64,000 nt of DNA. Origin: Hippopus hippopus. Its lineage: Eukaryota > Mollusca > Bivalvia > Cardiida > Cardiidae. Of this stretch, positions 34,169-49,100 are shown piece by piece; within the stretch, counting starts at the first letter, position 1, and the number at the start of each line of letters is the position of its first letter. The stretch lies in NCBI GenBank assembly GCA_946811185.2, contig OX328106.1:45520311-45584310 (forward strand), given 5' to 3'. A program made the translations under genes and the position numbers. The notes under the pieces were generated by a model, which did not search any database, was not told the DNA's origin, and worked only from the letters and a program-made list of their open reading frames with translations.

Positions 34169-37100
34169 GTGAGTCTTTACTCTCATTAACTCCTTACAAC
34201 ACAAGAAAATTGTAGACTTGTCCAAACTGAAGGCATTTGCAGAAAACAAATTCAAAATGGCTAAAATATTTGGATTTGTTGGTGGAATGGAAGGACACAT
34301 TGTGCAAAAAGGGGAAGATGCTTTTTACAAGGATTGTTTTGTAAAGATTTAAACTCATTACATCATGTTTTTGATGTAAGCAAGTTTTCTTTCCTCAAGG
34401 ACAACATTTGAAATAAACTTTTCCATACTGGTTGAATGTCGCATGTATTGTAGAATTAATTACTGAACGGGAAGAATATTGTGTGAGAGAAGGATGAATT
34501 GCTGGAGAGAAGGATGAATTGCTGGTTACCAGCATTTTTTTTTTTTAAAGATTTTTGACAGCCATCTTCCTTTAGGTCATAAAAACACAGGACCAGTTGG
34601 ACAGTTTGTAAAGGTTAAAATGTCAACATAACTGTATTTAATTCTCAATTAACTATGCAACAGAATCATACACTGTCCCAATTTGAAAGCATATGCAGAG
34701 ACATTAAATGTGGTTGAAATGATAGGACATGACAAAATGGAAAACATTGTGGGAATAGGAGTTGCCAGCATTAAATCTCCTTTTTCTTTACTATTTTCAA
34801 ATGTCTTCCACTCAAGGGTGGTTTAAACACAGGATTGCCAAAAAAAAAAACGGTTGAGTTTTGTGTAAATATAGAAAGTTGGATAACATTCTGTAAAGCC
34901 AAAACCATCAGATCAAAATTAAGATCTTTTATTGATCTTATCGTCAATAATAGGTGAATTAAATTCTTAACATCAGAGAATACATGCATTTAATTGCTTC
35001 TAAATGACTTTATCTATAATCTATAATTGAAAAATTAGAGCACCACTTTTTCATTGTAGATGTAGTAGAGAAAATACTGGAAGGGAAAACGTCAGAGATA
35101 GCCAGCAACTATAGTAGTGTGAGTAGGCTTTAATTAACCTTTTTACTGACAATGGAGACGAAAGTAGCTTTTACTTACAGTATAGGTCTAGAGCAGACTG
35201 CACAGAATGTGCTTATGCTAAACCATGACCACCATTCACTTGCATTGAAACTCTACCTTTAGAAAATATTTGGAGCAAAGGTTTTAGACCCCATGCTAAA
35301 GGTCACAGCAGCTAAGATCAAAGCCACATGCTCTGAAATTGTGTAAAATGTAAAAGGTCACATGCTTTTAAATCTCCATATCTCTTAAAACCCTGGTCTG
35401 ATTTTGAAAATGTTCCACACATGCATGCACCTTGATGAGACCACAAGAAGAACAAAGGTTTCAGGTCAAGGTCAAGGGGAATAAAGGTTAAATGATCTTA
35501 TGTCTTTCTATTATTCTCTTGAACCTGTGGCCTGTTTATAGAAATATTTCACACATGATGTGCAGAGTAAGATTCAGATGCCACACTCAAAAGGTCAAGG
35601 TCACAGTAGAGGGAGGTTCAGTGGTCACAGTGTCACGCTCTTAAGTCATGTCGGCTACACATCTCTTAAACCATGTTTCTGTTTTTAGCTCACCTGAGCA
35701 CAAAGTGCTCAAGGTGAGCTTTTGTGATCGTGCTGTGTCCGTTGTCCTTCGTATGTCGTCCGTCATGCGTCGTCCGTCATGCGTCATCAACGTTTAGCTT
35801 GTGTACGCACTAGAGGCCACATTTTCAGTTCAATACTTATGAAACTTAGTCAGAATGTTTGTCTTGATGATATCTCGGACGAGTTCAAAAGTGGGTCATG
35901 TTGGGTCAAAAACTAGGTCACTAGGTCAAATCTAAGAAAAACCTTGTGTACGCTCTAGAGGCCATATTTTCAGTCCAATAGTCTTGAAAATTGGTCAATA
36001 TGTTTGTCTTGATGATATCGTGGATGAGTTTGAAAATGGGTCACATTGGGTCAAAAACTAGGTCACTATGTAAAATCCTACGAAAAACCTTTGTACCCCC
36101 AAGAGGCCACATTTTCAGTCAAATAGGCATGAATATTGGTCAGAATGATTGTCTAGATGTTATCTCAAACAGGTTTGAAAATGAGTCATGTTTGGTGAAA
36201 AACTAGGCCACTGTATCAGATCTTTGAAAAATCTTGTGTACATGTATGCTCTAAAGGCCACATTTTCAGTCATATACTCTTAGAATTTGGTCAGAAAGTA
36301 TGTCTTTATAATTTTGTAGATGAGTTTGAAGATGGGTCACGTTAGGTAAAAAACTAGGTCACTAGGTCAAATCTTAAAAAAAACCTGTTGTACGCTCTAA
36401 AGGCCACATTTTCATTCCAATGCTCATGAAAGTTGGTCACAATGTCTTTCTGTCACATCAGGTCAAAAATAGGTCACCAGGTAAAATCTGTAAAATATCT
36501 TGTGTATGTTCAACAGGCCATATTCTCTGTCCAATACTTATGAAAATTAGTCAGAATCTTTTCCTTGATAATAAATGATATTTGAAATGGTCACATTTGG
36601 GTCAGAAAGTAGATGGCCAGTTCAAATCTTGAAAAAAACCTTGTGTTCACTCTGGAGGCCACATTTAACTGTCAAATAGTCATGAAAGGTGGTCAGAATC
36701 TTTTTTTTTTTGATAATATCTGCAACACTTTGCAAAATTGGCTATGTTGGGTTAAAAAGTAGGTCACTGAGACAAATTATAGAAAAAAGTTTTATACACA
36801 CTACAGGCAAAATTTTCGGTCAAATACTTATGAAAGCTTGTTAAAATTTTTGTAATGATATCTAGGAAGAGACTGGAAATTGGTCATGTTTGGTCAAAAG
36901 GCTCAGGTGAGCGACTTCAGGGCCATCAAGGCCCTCTTGTTGAAATTATTTCACAAATATGTTCACCTTAATGAGATCCCATACAGATTCAAAGGTTCAG
37001 ATGCCAGGCTCATGGGTTAAGGTCTCTACTTGCCGGCCAAATTAATGGTCAAGTTGCCAAGTAGCAGTACATGTAATGAATTCAAGCCTTTTACCATGCA

Positions 37101-40100
37101 GGGTTCTTGTTTCATGCTCACACTTAATTGTCAAAGTGGTATAAAATGGAATCATTCATAGACTTACAGTTTTGGACATTATAGGCTGGCTTAGTCCTAT
37201 ACTAAACAGTCTTGGGTGTTAATATATCTGAGGAGGAAGTTTGTTGAAAATATTGTGGAAAAAGGAAAAAATACTGTCGTTTTAAAGGTGGCTCTTCAGA
37301 TTTTGGGACGAAAACTTTACAAAAATACGAAAAAAATCATCCTTATACTCCCAAAGCCTTTTAATTTTCATTCATAAAACTCCAGTAGTCGAAAACTATC
37401 CGACAACAAGAGAAATTAGAGATTTACTACGGCCCAGGTCGACACCGACGGGAAACACGGTCTATTTTTACATGAGCAACTCGCTCACGTACATACCGGA
37501 AATACACAGATGAAGCTTCAAACATAGCGTCCGAAGAAGACATTATGGAAAATAATTACATGTTTGTTATGTCATGGAATTTAAGCGTCATTAGTCACAT
37601 GCCAGTCACTTGACATTCCGACAATGCATTTTTGATTTTTGGCGCGAAATCTAAAAATACCTTAAGAGGCTATGTAGCCTTTTAAGGGAACACCGTCAAA
37701 AAAATTTTTTTTTGTAATTTTATGATTCTTAATTATTGATGATTTATATTGTTTTTTCATATAAATTTCAGTGATATATATATTTTTTAATTTGGTGAGA
37801 TGTGAAAAATCTAAATACCCACCTTTAAATCCTTATCACAATGTTTTCAGCAGCCATCTTCCTTCAGGTTGTTAAAACATGGGATTTCTTGGTCTGGAGT
37901 AAATGTGTTAACTCTTTACCACACAATCATTGAGTTTTAACAACCCTAAAAAAGAGTTTTTTTGCAAACATTGTTGGGAAAAGGAGAAAATGCTTGTAAC
38001 CAGCATTTTCTTGTTTTCCGAACAATGTTTTCTAACCTATCAAAGACAGAAACTATCTTTTGATGTTACATTTAATTTTTTGTTTGCAAATGCCTTCAAT
38101 CTGGTTAAGTCAGTACTTTTTTTGTTTGATAAAGAGTTATGATGCACATGTAACTCCTGTTTCTTTTTTCAATCAAATTAAAGTCAAGGTAAAAACTTCA
38201 TGTTTTAAGTCTTTACCAAGCAACAAATTTTAAACTCATCCAAATTCAAAGCACCTTTTGCAGACAGCATAGATCAAGATCAGACTGCACGTTCTGTGCA
38301 GTCTGATCTTGGATCTACACAGTCCGCTAAGGAGATATTATTCCCCAAAACATACCTTGGAAATAGCAATATTTAGGATTTTACTATCGAATTGTAGATT
38401 TCATTTTAGTTACCGGTATTTAGCAGGGTAAGGGTTAATGTATATAACCTGAATACAAATTCTAATTATAAGATATCACTTTGTTCAGACAGTTTTATCT
38501 GATAGATGAGCATGCATACCAATGAATAAACTGCAGTATTAAATATCAGATTATAATCCATGCATTTAAACCTGAAACAATATGTAATTGTAAATTATTG
38601 AATGATACCATACTATGTATCTTTCAAGGTTTGGACGCACACCTGTATTTATTTTGTTATACTAATCTCTCTCTTGTCGCTATAATTATGTGTTGAACTA
38701 TTCCAAATTAATTTTACATAATTATAATCGCTTGGGTTAAACTGTAGAGCACTGCATGAGCAAGCTAACATTGCTTTTGACAACTGTGTAGATTCATGAA
38801 CAGCCTGCATAAACATATAGTCTGATCTTGGATCTCCACTGTCCCCTACTTTACATACTGGCTCCTTTGTTTGGACCAGGTCTATCTTTTTCAGAACGAC
38901 CCGTCTTAACAATAGAATGCACGAGCGCAGGTTCTCTAGGCACGTGCACAGGTTGTTCCATAGATAGAAAACCTGCCCACATGCGGGAAAGACCTGCTCC
39001 CGTGCGAGAAAGACCTGTCCACATGCAATTGACGGACCTTGGGTCCTACAGACAGGGTTGTGAAGGACATTGGTACTCGCGCTATTTTGATTTTCAGGAA
39101 TCTATCCCCTCCTATTTACAAAATGTGCTGTTACATTAAGGCCAACATTTAAAACATTGTTGATAAAGTGCTTTTTCCTTAAGTTCTGTTGTTACATACA
39201 TGTAATTTATTCATACCTAAACCCAACTTATTTTTTCGTATTTTTCTAGTTTTCATATAAAGTGAGAAAAAGTTAATGACGGACGCATGTTCTAAAACAT
39301 ATCTACAATATTATTGTATTTTGGTTCTAATGCACCCTATTTCCTGTGAGACCGACTCTTGATTTGTCCATATTAGCACAGTTTAGCCTCTGTAGCGAAA
39401 AAGTCCTCTTTTTTTTCTTATTGTGAGACAGCAAAACTAACATAGCACTCTCCTTTAATGGCTGACTCGGCACAGCTAGCCTCAAGAAATCAAACTAAAT
39501 GCAAATTGAGGGGCCCGATCATTCCCGTAGTCGAATGATCAGAATCCCTTTGAGACCAGCTGTCCTAAGCTCGATCCCAAGGTCCAGGGCTTGAGCCTCA
39601 CTGAAAGTGCCGCCGTGATATGACTGAAATAATGTTGAAAGCGGCGTAAAACACCATCCAATCAATTAAGCAATCAATGAAAACTGACCTACGGCCCTAC
39701 AGAACTGGGTGAATTAGTGCAAACGGACTGATTGTAGAATTTGTTTGTTTGAATGGTGTTTTACGCCGCTTTCAACATTATTTCAGTCATATCACGGCGA
39801 CAGCTCACATATTCATGTTTTCCTGGGTTTAACCAGTACTAGGATAGGGCTCTGAAGTGTCTTGCCCAAGGACACCCCTGCGAAAAACCCAGTGGAACCA
39901 GTGAGGCTCGAACCCGGGGCCTCCAGGTCATGAGTCCTACACCTAACCACTGAGCCACACAGGACCCCGACGGTAGAATTAAAAACACGAGAGCGTTAAC
40001 GGCAAAAGCTGAAATCAATGAATATTTCAATCAATTCAAACCTATTCTGAGTAATGAACTCACTCGTGCAACATCAACAAAGCTACCCAAGTAAAAAAAT

Positions 40101-43100
40101 CCAAAGATTGATATCACGAGGTGTCATTTTCAAACCACGATTCATTAATGTTCAAGTGAGAAGGTAAAACTGATACATAAATAAGAAAAAATACCCAAAA
40201 GTTATAAAACCATAAAACATGTTATACCCTTCTTTTTTCATCGAACAGGTCGATACCTTTCGACATGATTGTTAAGTCATCTTCTTAATACTGATGGTGG
40301 CCGGTGTGTAAGTCGGATATCGACCTCGTACATCGGTCTTTCCGTATAAGAACGACCAGGGCACGAGCTTCACAAAACACCTCGAGCGCTTCGCACTCTT
40401 GGTGTTTCGTGAAGCTCGTGCCCAGGTCATTCTTATATGGAAAGACCTCGTACTCAGTCGATATCCTATACATGCAACATACTGTGGCCTTGAAACTGGT
40501 AAATTTTTTGCTGTTTTTCCCAAGTGAAAGTGTAAATTGCTGCCATTTTCAACATTATTTCAGTTATACCACAGTGACAGCTCACATGGTCGTGTTCTGG
40601 GTTCCACCAATACTAGGCCGGGGGTCTGAAATGTCTGGCCCAAGGACACTCCCATAAAAAGATCAAGTGCTTTGAGTGAGAATCCATCCTTGGGCCTCAA
40701 GGGTACGAATCCTACACTTTACGACTGTGCCATGGAGGACCTCCATTCTTTGCTCTCAGGCATAATGTAATGCCTGCACAAACAATCACAAGAGACTCAA
40801 GTTATATTTATTTGAAAAAAAAAAAGAAATGCATTTTTTGCATCATTCTGAAAACATTGAGAGAAGGGAAGAAACTGCCTGTAACTAAATCAAAAGTTGT
40901 CTTTCTGCAATCTGTGAACCATTCTATTTTTACATGCACATGTGCTGTTTAACCGTTTACCAAACAAACCCAAGTTTTAATGACCCTGAGGAAAAAGGCT
41001 TTTGAAAACATAACTGGAAAAGGAGAAAATACTAGTTACTAGTTATTTTCTCCTTTTCCCCCAATATTTTCTACCCTTTCAAAGACAGATCCTGTCTGTT
41101 GATCAATCACCACATAATAACTATATAATTAGTTGTCTGGAAAAGCTTCAATTTGTACAAGTCTAAAGTTTTGCCTTTTAGTAAACAGGATAGTAAAAAT
41201 TGTTCAAGCAAAAATTTGTCTTTTTCAGTATACCACCTATTTTATTGGCTATGCCATCTGTGTGACAATCGGAATTTTATTCATGTTAGTTGTGCCGATT
41301 GTGGCCTGCTGTTTTTGTTGTTGTCGATGTTGCTGTAAAAAATGTGGCGGAAAGATGGTCCATTCCGAAGAAGATTCCAAAAAGACACGTAAAAAGTGGA
41401 TTTACATCATAATCATATTAACTGTGATAATATTTTTACTGTAAGTATGAAACAATTATCTTCTTTCTAAAGGCCCAATAGGGGCCATAAAAAACAATGT
41501 ACATGTTAAAATGGATAAGATTTAAATCACACCATTTAAAAGTATGGAAAATATTATGAAGATGACGATCTGTTATTGTGTGATTGGTCCAAGTGTTGGT
41601 TGCTTGCAGACAAATGAATTTTAAAATCAGGCAAAAAGTAAACAAAGATAGAATGACTTGGCAACTTTTAACCTAGTTTTAATTTCTCTGCCAGTGACTA
41701 ATTTTTGGACTGACAGTGCAGTAACAGATCATCAGTACCACACTAATTTCCATAGTTTTAAATGGTATTGAAATTCAAATGTATCATAACACCCGCTTTG
41801 TTTACTTTCGGCAGCTATTGTTACTTTGAAGAACAGATTTATTTTTAATTCTCAAAAGGGGTGGTTCTTGGAACATGTATGTGTCATATCTTTAGTTCTT
41901 TTGTCAGTTAATATAGAAATATAACCTTTTGCGACCTTGTGATGGATAGCGCTTAACCCTGTACTAGACAATTCCATCTTTAATGACCCACAGAAAGAAA
42001 GCTTTTGTAAACCTCGTGGAAAAGGAGGAAATGCTGGTTACCAGCATTTTCTCCTTTTCCCACAATGATTTCTATCCTATGCAAAACAAATTTCATCTTT
42101 TGATTCACATTTGTCTTCTACAAATGCTTTCACTTTGGACATAGGTTAAAATTTTGTTGTCTGATAAAGAGTCAAAAACAATGTTGGATAAAGAACCATT
42201 TATACTTAAAAATGAGGTCTGCTTCAGGACAAAAAATGTTGTTTGTGATTGTGTTAACCCTTTACCACACTATTCTGAGTTTAACGACCCTGAGGAAGAA
42301 GCCGTTTGAAACATTGTGGAAAAAAGAGAAAATGCTGGTGACCAGCATTTTCTCCTTTTCCCACAGTGTTTTCTACCTTATCAAAAACAAATTCCAGCAT
42401 TGGAGCCACATTTAAATTGTCATCTGCAAATATGTTCAATTTGGACAAGTCTACATTTTTGCCTTGTGGTAAAAAGTTAATTTGAAATATAGAATGAAAC
42501 TGACATGCCATGGACAAATAGTGTTACAGTACAAACAGTCAGAACTATTCCTCTCAGATGAAAATAATGTCTTTTTATGGTTGTGCCGATTTCATAATAA
42601 TAGGGGAAAACGGTATTCTTTTTTCTAAAATGCCTGTTGTACTGTTTATTATAAGGAAGCAATAATTAACCTGTCGCAGCTTTTATGTGTTTGTTTTGCA
42701 ATATTGCGTATGTCAACAAAGGCTAAAATTGTCATCTGAGAGTGATACAGTCTATTTCTTTCTCTTCAAAATAGCTGAGCCCAATGACTTAGTCAGTAAT
42801 GTACAGGGCAATTAGTCCATGTTGTGATGTTGAACCTCATCTTTGTCAGGCTTTTTACATGGACTGGTCATTGTCAACAGGACTAACTTCTCTCACCACT
42901 GAGCATTGTTTTAGGGGTAATTTTGCGGTTTGAAAATGTGTAATTTAGAACACATAGATGGTGAAAAAAAAAACATTGAGAATAGTAATCAACACAAATC
43001 AACCCTTTACCACCTTTACCACACAATCCCAAGTTTTAATGACCCTGAGGAAGTAGCCTTTTGAAAAAAAATTTGGGAATAGGAGAAAATGCTGCTTACC

Positions 43101-46100
43101 AGCATTTTCTCCTGTTCCCACAATGTTTTCTAGCCTATCAAATACAGGATTCACCATTTAAGCAATGTTTGATTTGTCATTTGCAAATGCTTTCAATTTG
43201 GTCCAGTCCAAAACTTTGTCATTTGGTAAAGAGTTAAAGCACCCTTTGCTACTACAGTTGCATTTGGGGCCCATGTAAATCAAGATCAGACTGCACAAGG
43301 GTTTTCCCTTGATAATTTGACCCCTTCAAATGATTAAAAGAAGACATACATTTAAATTTTGGGGGGTAGTTAGAAAATTCAGGGGTCAAAATTCAAAGAA
43401 ACAGGGGGTCAGGGAAACCCTGCTGCACAAAACATGTTGTCTTATCTTTGATGTACACTGTCTGCTTTACTTAGGCACTCTGAACAACAACTACTTTGGA
43501 AATTACTATTATTTTCGTCTGGTCTCATTGCTAGTCTGAAAATGTCTGTGGGGTTGATTTGGCACTTTCAGGATTAAATTCAAATTGGAAAAAAGTTTTC
43601 TTTTTGGGACATAAAAGTGGAATGAGGATTTCTCTTTTTCTTATGGAATGATGAGTTACATTGTCCTTTTTCAGGGTTGGCGGTGTGCTGATTTTGTTGA
43701 ACAATGATGCTACTACTACTGCCATAAATGACATACCAAAGAACACAGTGTCAAATTTGGAGGACCTTAAAGTCTATGTGAACAATACAGTATTGGTGTG
43801 TTTAACTCCTTGATAGCAGAAATAGTTTATTGTTATAGAAAAGTGCTTTTGAAAACTGTGGCTAAAAGAGAAATTACTGATAACAAGTAATTTATACATT
43901 GTCACAACCTTTTCAAATGTATTTCTGTATTAGGTCTAACTTTATGTTGATATTCATAATCCATACTTTAAAAAGGTGTTTTTGGAAATATACAGTGTGG
44001 CTAAAAGAGAAAAATTCTCATTGTCCAACATTTCCAAGTGTATTAACTCCTTCCTTATTACAGGGGCACAAGAGGCTAAATGTGTTCATTGTAAGACTGA
44101 AAGATCAGACTGATAAAGGTCAGAACATGCGGTCTGATCTATACTCTTTACTAATCTGTTCTAGATTATGACTGAAGTGTCTCTTCATCTTGCAATGAAC
44201 AGTAAATGTAGCAGTTGAAAAAGTATTTCAGCCATGCTCCATGAAAAGTGGGTTTAATGCATCTGTACGAAAGCATCAACCCTGGTCAGCATGTGCACTC
44301 GAAACTTTTTGTTATCAGTAAATTTTCTGCATGTTGAAAGACCATTTTACTGCATGATTCAGTGGGTTATTATACAAACTTGATTTTATTGATCCATAAT
44401 TATGTGGTGACTTGCTTGATATAATACATGATGAAGTTGCATTAAAACCCCTTTTTACAAAGCATGACTCATTCTTTCTTTGGTAGAGCAGGAGTTGACA
44501 ACTGTTTTGGTTCTGTATTCAAATCACCTAAAGCTGTGATTAGCATTAAGTCCAAACATGTTAAATGTACATGCAGTGCAATCTTTTTTAACTCTTTCAG
44601 CACCAAATAAATAAAGTTGACCTCTTCCGACGGCTCTAAATACAATCCATTGAAACTTACAAAGATTTTGATTGTATAGGCTTGACTACACAAGCGGACA
44701 GTATAGATCAAAGATCAGACTGCACGTTCTGTGCAGTCTGATCTTGATCTATGCTGTCCGCAAAAGTTACTGTTTTCACCTATGGCGCCGAAAGGGTTAA
44801 AAGAAAACAGTACAAGTTTTACTGTTTGTTCTGCATTTTTTCTTTTTCAGGAAGCCACTCACTTGATACAGAATAACTACAATTTCTTGAACAACACAAT
44901 GAACAGGGATTTAGACAGTAAGTTTATTCATTGAAGTTAAAGGTGCCCTTCAGATTTTGGGACGAAAATTTTACAAAAATACAAAAAAAATCATACTCCC
45001 AAAGCCTTTTAATTTTCATTCATAAAACCCCAGTAGTCGAAAACCATCCGACAACAAGAGAAATTAGAGATTTACTACGGCCCAGGTCGACACCGACGGG
45101 AAACACGGTCTATTTTTACATGAGCAACTCGCTCATTTACATACCGGAAATACACAGACAAAGCTTCAAACATAGCATCCGAAGAAGACATTATGGAAAA
45201 TAATTACATGTTTGTTATGTTATGGAATTTAAGCGTCATTAGTTACGTGCCAGTCACTTGACATTCCCACAATGCTTTTTTAATTTTTGGCGCGAAATCT
45301 AAAAATACCTTAAGAGGCTACGTAGGCTTTTAAGGGAACACCATCAAAAAAAATTTTTTTTGTAATTTTATGATTCTTAATTATTGATGATGTGTATTGT
45401 TTTTTCATATAAATTTCAGTGATATATATATTATTTTAAAATTTGGTGAGATGTGAAAAATCTAAATACCCACCTTTAAGCTCTAGAAAACATTAGTTAA
45501 GAGACAGATATTTTCTGTTTTCGAAGGGAAGAAAACATTATGGGAAAAGGAGAAAATGCTAGTTACCAGCATTTTCTGTTTTTCCAACAATGTTTTCAGA
45601 AGACTTTTTCCTTGGGGTTGTTAAAACTCAGGATGTTGTGGTGAAGGGTATTAGAAAAAGCCCAATTTTTTAGTTCAGCTGTTTGCAAAGAAAATGTCAA
45701 AGTGTTGTCATACCCCTCCTTTTTTCTGTGTTGTTTCCTGCTCCGGTCTGTGTTGTTGCTAGTAAAAACTGTAACATTGTCTCACATCTCATCATTATTG
45801 AAGATCTTTATTTCAAACTTGGACTAGTTGTTAAACAACAAAAGTGGAACAAACATAGCAGTAGGATAAGGGTTGATAACCTTGTTCTGAGTTGCTTAAA
45901 TGTCGTTTTAGCCAGAATGTCTCACCAGATACTAGTATTTAGTATGATAATGTATCAACACAGTGCAGATTTCTATAATTATCATAGTAAGATGTTGTGT
46001 TTACTATGAAACAAAACATATAGTATAAATCTAACTCGATAAACCTTTCATTAACACTTCATATTACTGCTTGTTTTTGGGAATACAGGTTTAAAACGTA

Positions 46101-49100
46101 GAACCGTTATGAGATAATATAAACTTTATTGTGTTCGGGTTTTGAATTATGTCGTCACGGTATGTGATTTTAAAGTTGTTATCCCAAACACAAACAATAA
46201 TATAAACTGATAATGAAACGTTTATCGAGTGAGAGTAATATATAATCTATTACTCTCAGATGATAATTTTAGCCTTTGTTGACATAAACAGTATAACAAA
46301 ACAAACACATAAAAGGTAAGACAGGTAAAACACATTGCATCATTACATCAATGGTATAACAGACATTTTAGAAGGAACGAATACCGGTTTCCCCTATCAT
46401 AATGAAATCAGCCAATCGTAAAAAGACATCGTTTTTGTCTGAGAGTAATAGTTATTTCTTTTTTTTTTTCATTATTTTCTACCCTATCTCATAAACGTGA
46501 GCAACACTGAATTTATTGCCTGCAGATACTTTCCATATGGATGAACCTAAAATGTTACTGTCTGCTTAACCCTTACCACACAGAAAATGGTGGAATTTGT
46601 CGGTAAAAAGGGAGAAAAAATTTGTGGGAAAAGGAGAAAATGCTGGTTAACAGCATTTTCTCCTTTTCCCACAATTTTTTCAAAAGGCTCCTTTGTCAGG
46701 GTTGTTAAATCTCGGGATTGTTTTTATAGGGTTAAGAGTTAACTATATCATTAGAATGGGAGTCAGTTAGCTTCATGTTATGAGTAAAAGGTTTTCTAGA
46801 CACAGTTATTTTATTTTCTGTTTCAGATGTAGCATATCTGGTTGGATTGCCGCTGAGAACAGATATCGAAACTAATACAGGAGTGAGAACAACACTATCA
46901 AATGCCTACAGTCTTATAACAAGTAAGTGATGTCTTAAATAATTACTTTTTATGCAAACACAGGATATAAGCTATTAGACTCACCTGAACAAGTTCTCAC
47001 AGGATCTATTGTGATTGCACATAGTCTGCCAGGCCCTCCATCTGTCTGTGCATCCACCATTGCTGAAACAGTCTTATAACAAGTGGTGTGGTGTCCATGG
47101 TTGTGCGGTAGAGCGTCCGCCACGTAATCATAAGGTCCCGAGTTTGATACCTGGAAGTGGGTATCAACTTTGGGATTGCATAGGCCCACGCATTCTGCTC
47201 GAGTACTGGTGTAGTTTCCAGGAAGCAAGAACTAGTTCCTCAAAGAATAAATAATTATGTTTAAACTAAACTAACAGGTAAGTCAAGTCTTAAATATGTG
47301 TAATTACTTTTAAATCATGGGATATTGGCTATTAGCCGTTCACGATACAACCCAGAGTTTCATCAGCCCGAAAGAAGAAGACCTCTCAAACCATTGTGAG
47401 AAAAGAAGAAAATGGTGGTAATCAGCATCTTCTCCTTTTCCCACAATGTTTTGTACCCTTCATAAAACAAATTTCATTAATTGAGTTTCATTTATTTTGT
47501 TGTCTCCAAATGCTTTTAACTTTGACATGTCTAAAATTTTGCTCCCTAGTGAAGAGTTAAGCTCACCTGAGCAAGTACTCTCGAGATGTTCTTTTCTCAT
47601 CAATCATAGTCTGCTTGGATGTCCATTTGTCTGTCCATCAAACATTGCTGAAATACTTCCTTGTAAGAAACTGGTGGATTCATTTAAATTTAGGTGTATA
47701 GGAAAGAAGACTTGATCCAGTTATTAAGGTCACATGTATTTAGTGAAAACTATAAATAATGTTTTGACGCATATGAAATTAATGTCGATCAAAGTTGGCA
47801 GCTACACCCTAAGATAATGATGCCACAAAATAATTTATCTGGAAGTACATTGAGCCACTGAAAACTGTATGTATCTGTGGTATCTACCAGTGGGCTTTTA
47901 TCAAAGGTTTTAAGTTTTAGTCTTGGTTTAAAGAATGAACAACATTTTACATTTGTTTTCAGACATTAACTCTGATGAGCATTACAGGGTCATCATTTTG
48001 TCATTTGACTCCATCCATAACTTGACTTTTTGTTTGCTTGTATGCACCAAAATTAATTACATCTGTGCAAATAGCTTATTGTAAGTAAGTTACTTTTATA
48101 TCTTCTCATTTGGTCAAGGTGGGTATTTGTTATTGCTCATTGCCATTTCCCTTGCTACTTTTCCTACAACATTTTACAAAGGTAGCAACTGCAGGGGCAT
48201 TACAGTATATGTTTATACAATAATGGATAAAGTGAGCCATGCTCTATGAAAAGGGGTTTTGATATATCTGCTAAAAAGGTATCGACCCATGTCAGTCTAG
48301 GCAGCCAGACCTGGGTAGATCCTTTTCGCTATTAGTCAAGTTTCTGCATGTCAAAGGACTAGTGTACCTCATGATTCAGTTAGTTGCTAGACAAAATGGA
48401 TTTTATGGATCTATAATTATGTGATAACTGGCTTGTTACAATGCATCACAGGTATGCATTAGACCTTTTTTGCTGGAGCACTGCCCAAATGTAAGTTTTT
48501 AATTGACTTTCATACCTCTAGGTCTAGACAAAGCTGATATTGCCTTGTCTGATGTGGAGGGTAATGAGACAGCCCTCAGAACCGCTGTCACAACAATGGA
48601 GGCAAGTTTGAATGCATCCAAGGTTTCCTTGGACAATATTTTTACATCTTGTGGTGTTTCCTGTCAGACTGGGCAACCTGATTATGCTACAGCTATGTCA
48701 ACAGGATTTAGCTCAAGTAATGTAAGTATATGTATTAACATTTGCATTACTCTTTATCAAACAATTCCATGTTTCTGTTTTAATTATGAGGATGTAGGCT
48801 TTTGAATGCATTATGGATAAAGAAGGAAACCCTGGTAGTCAGTATTTTTTCCTCTTGCAACAATGTTTTCTTCTCCTTCAAAGACAAGTCCCATCATTCC
48901 AGCCAAATCTAAGTGCTTTCAAAGTTGCCATGTCTAAAATTTTGCTGTTAACAATGGACCCATAGCTATTCAAAAATACAGGTTTTGAAAACATGGGGAA
49001 ATGACTTTTTTCTTATTATCACATCAAACAATAGGCATAATGAGGGGTAAGTCAATTTCCCCCCCCCCCCCCATGATGATGATGATGATGATGATTATCA

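Noticed and set aside
37390..37520. Possible conserved exon in Palin-D (shared frame in both copies)
   Set aside because: Both copies are the same mobile element, and the frame lacks splice sites and domain features.
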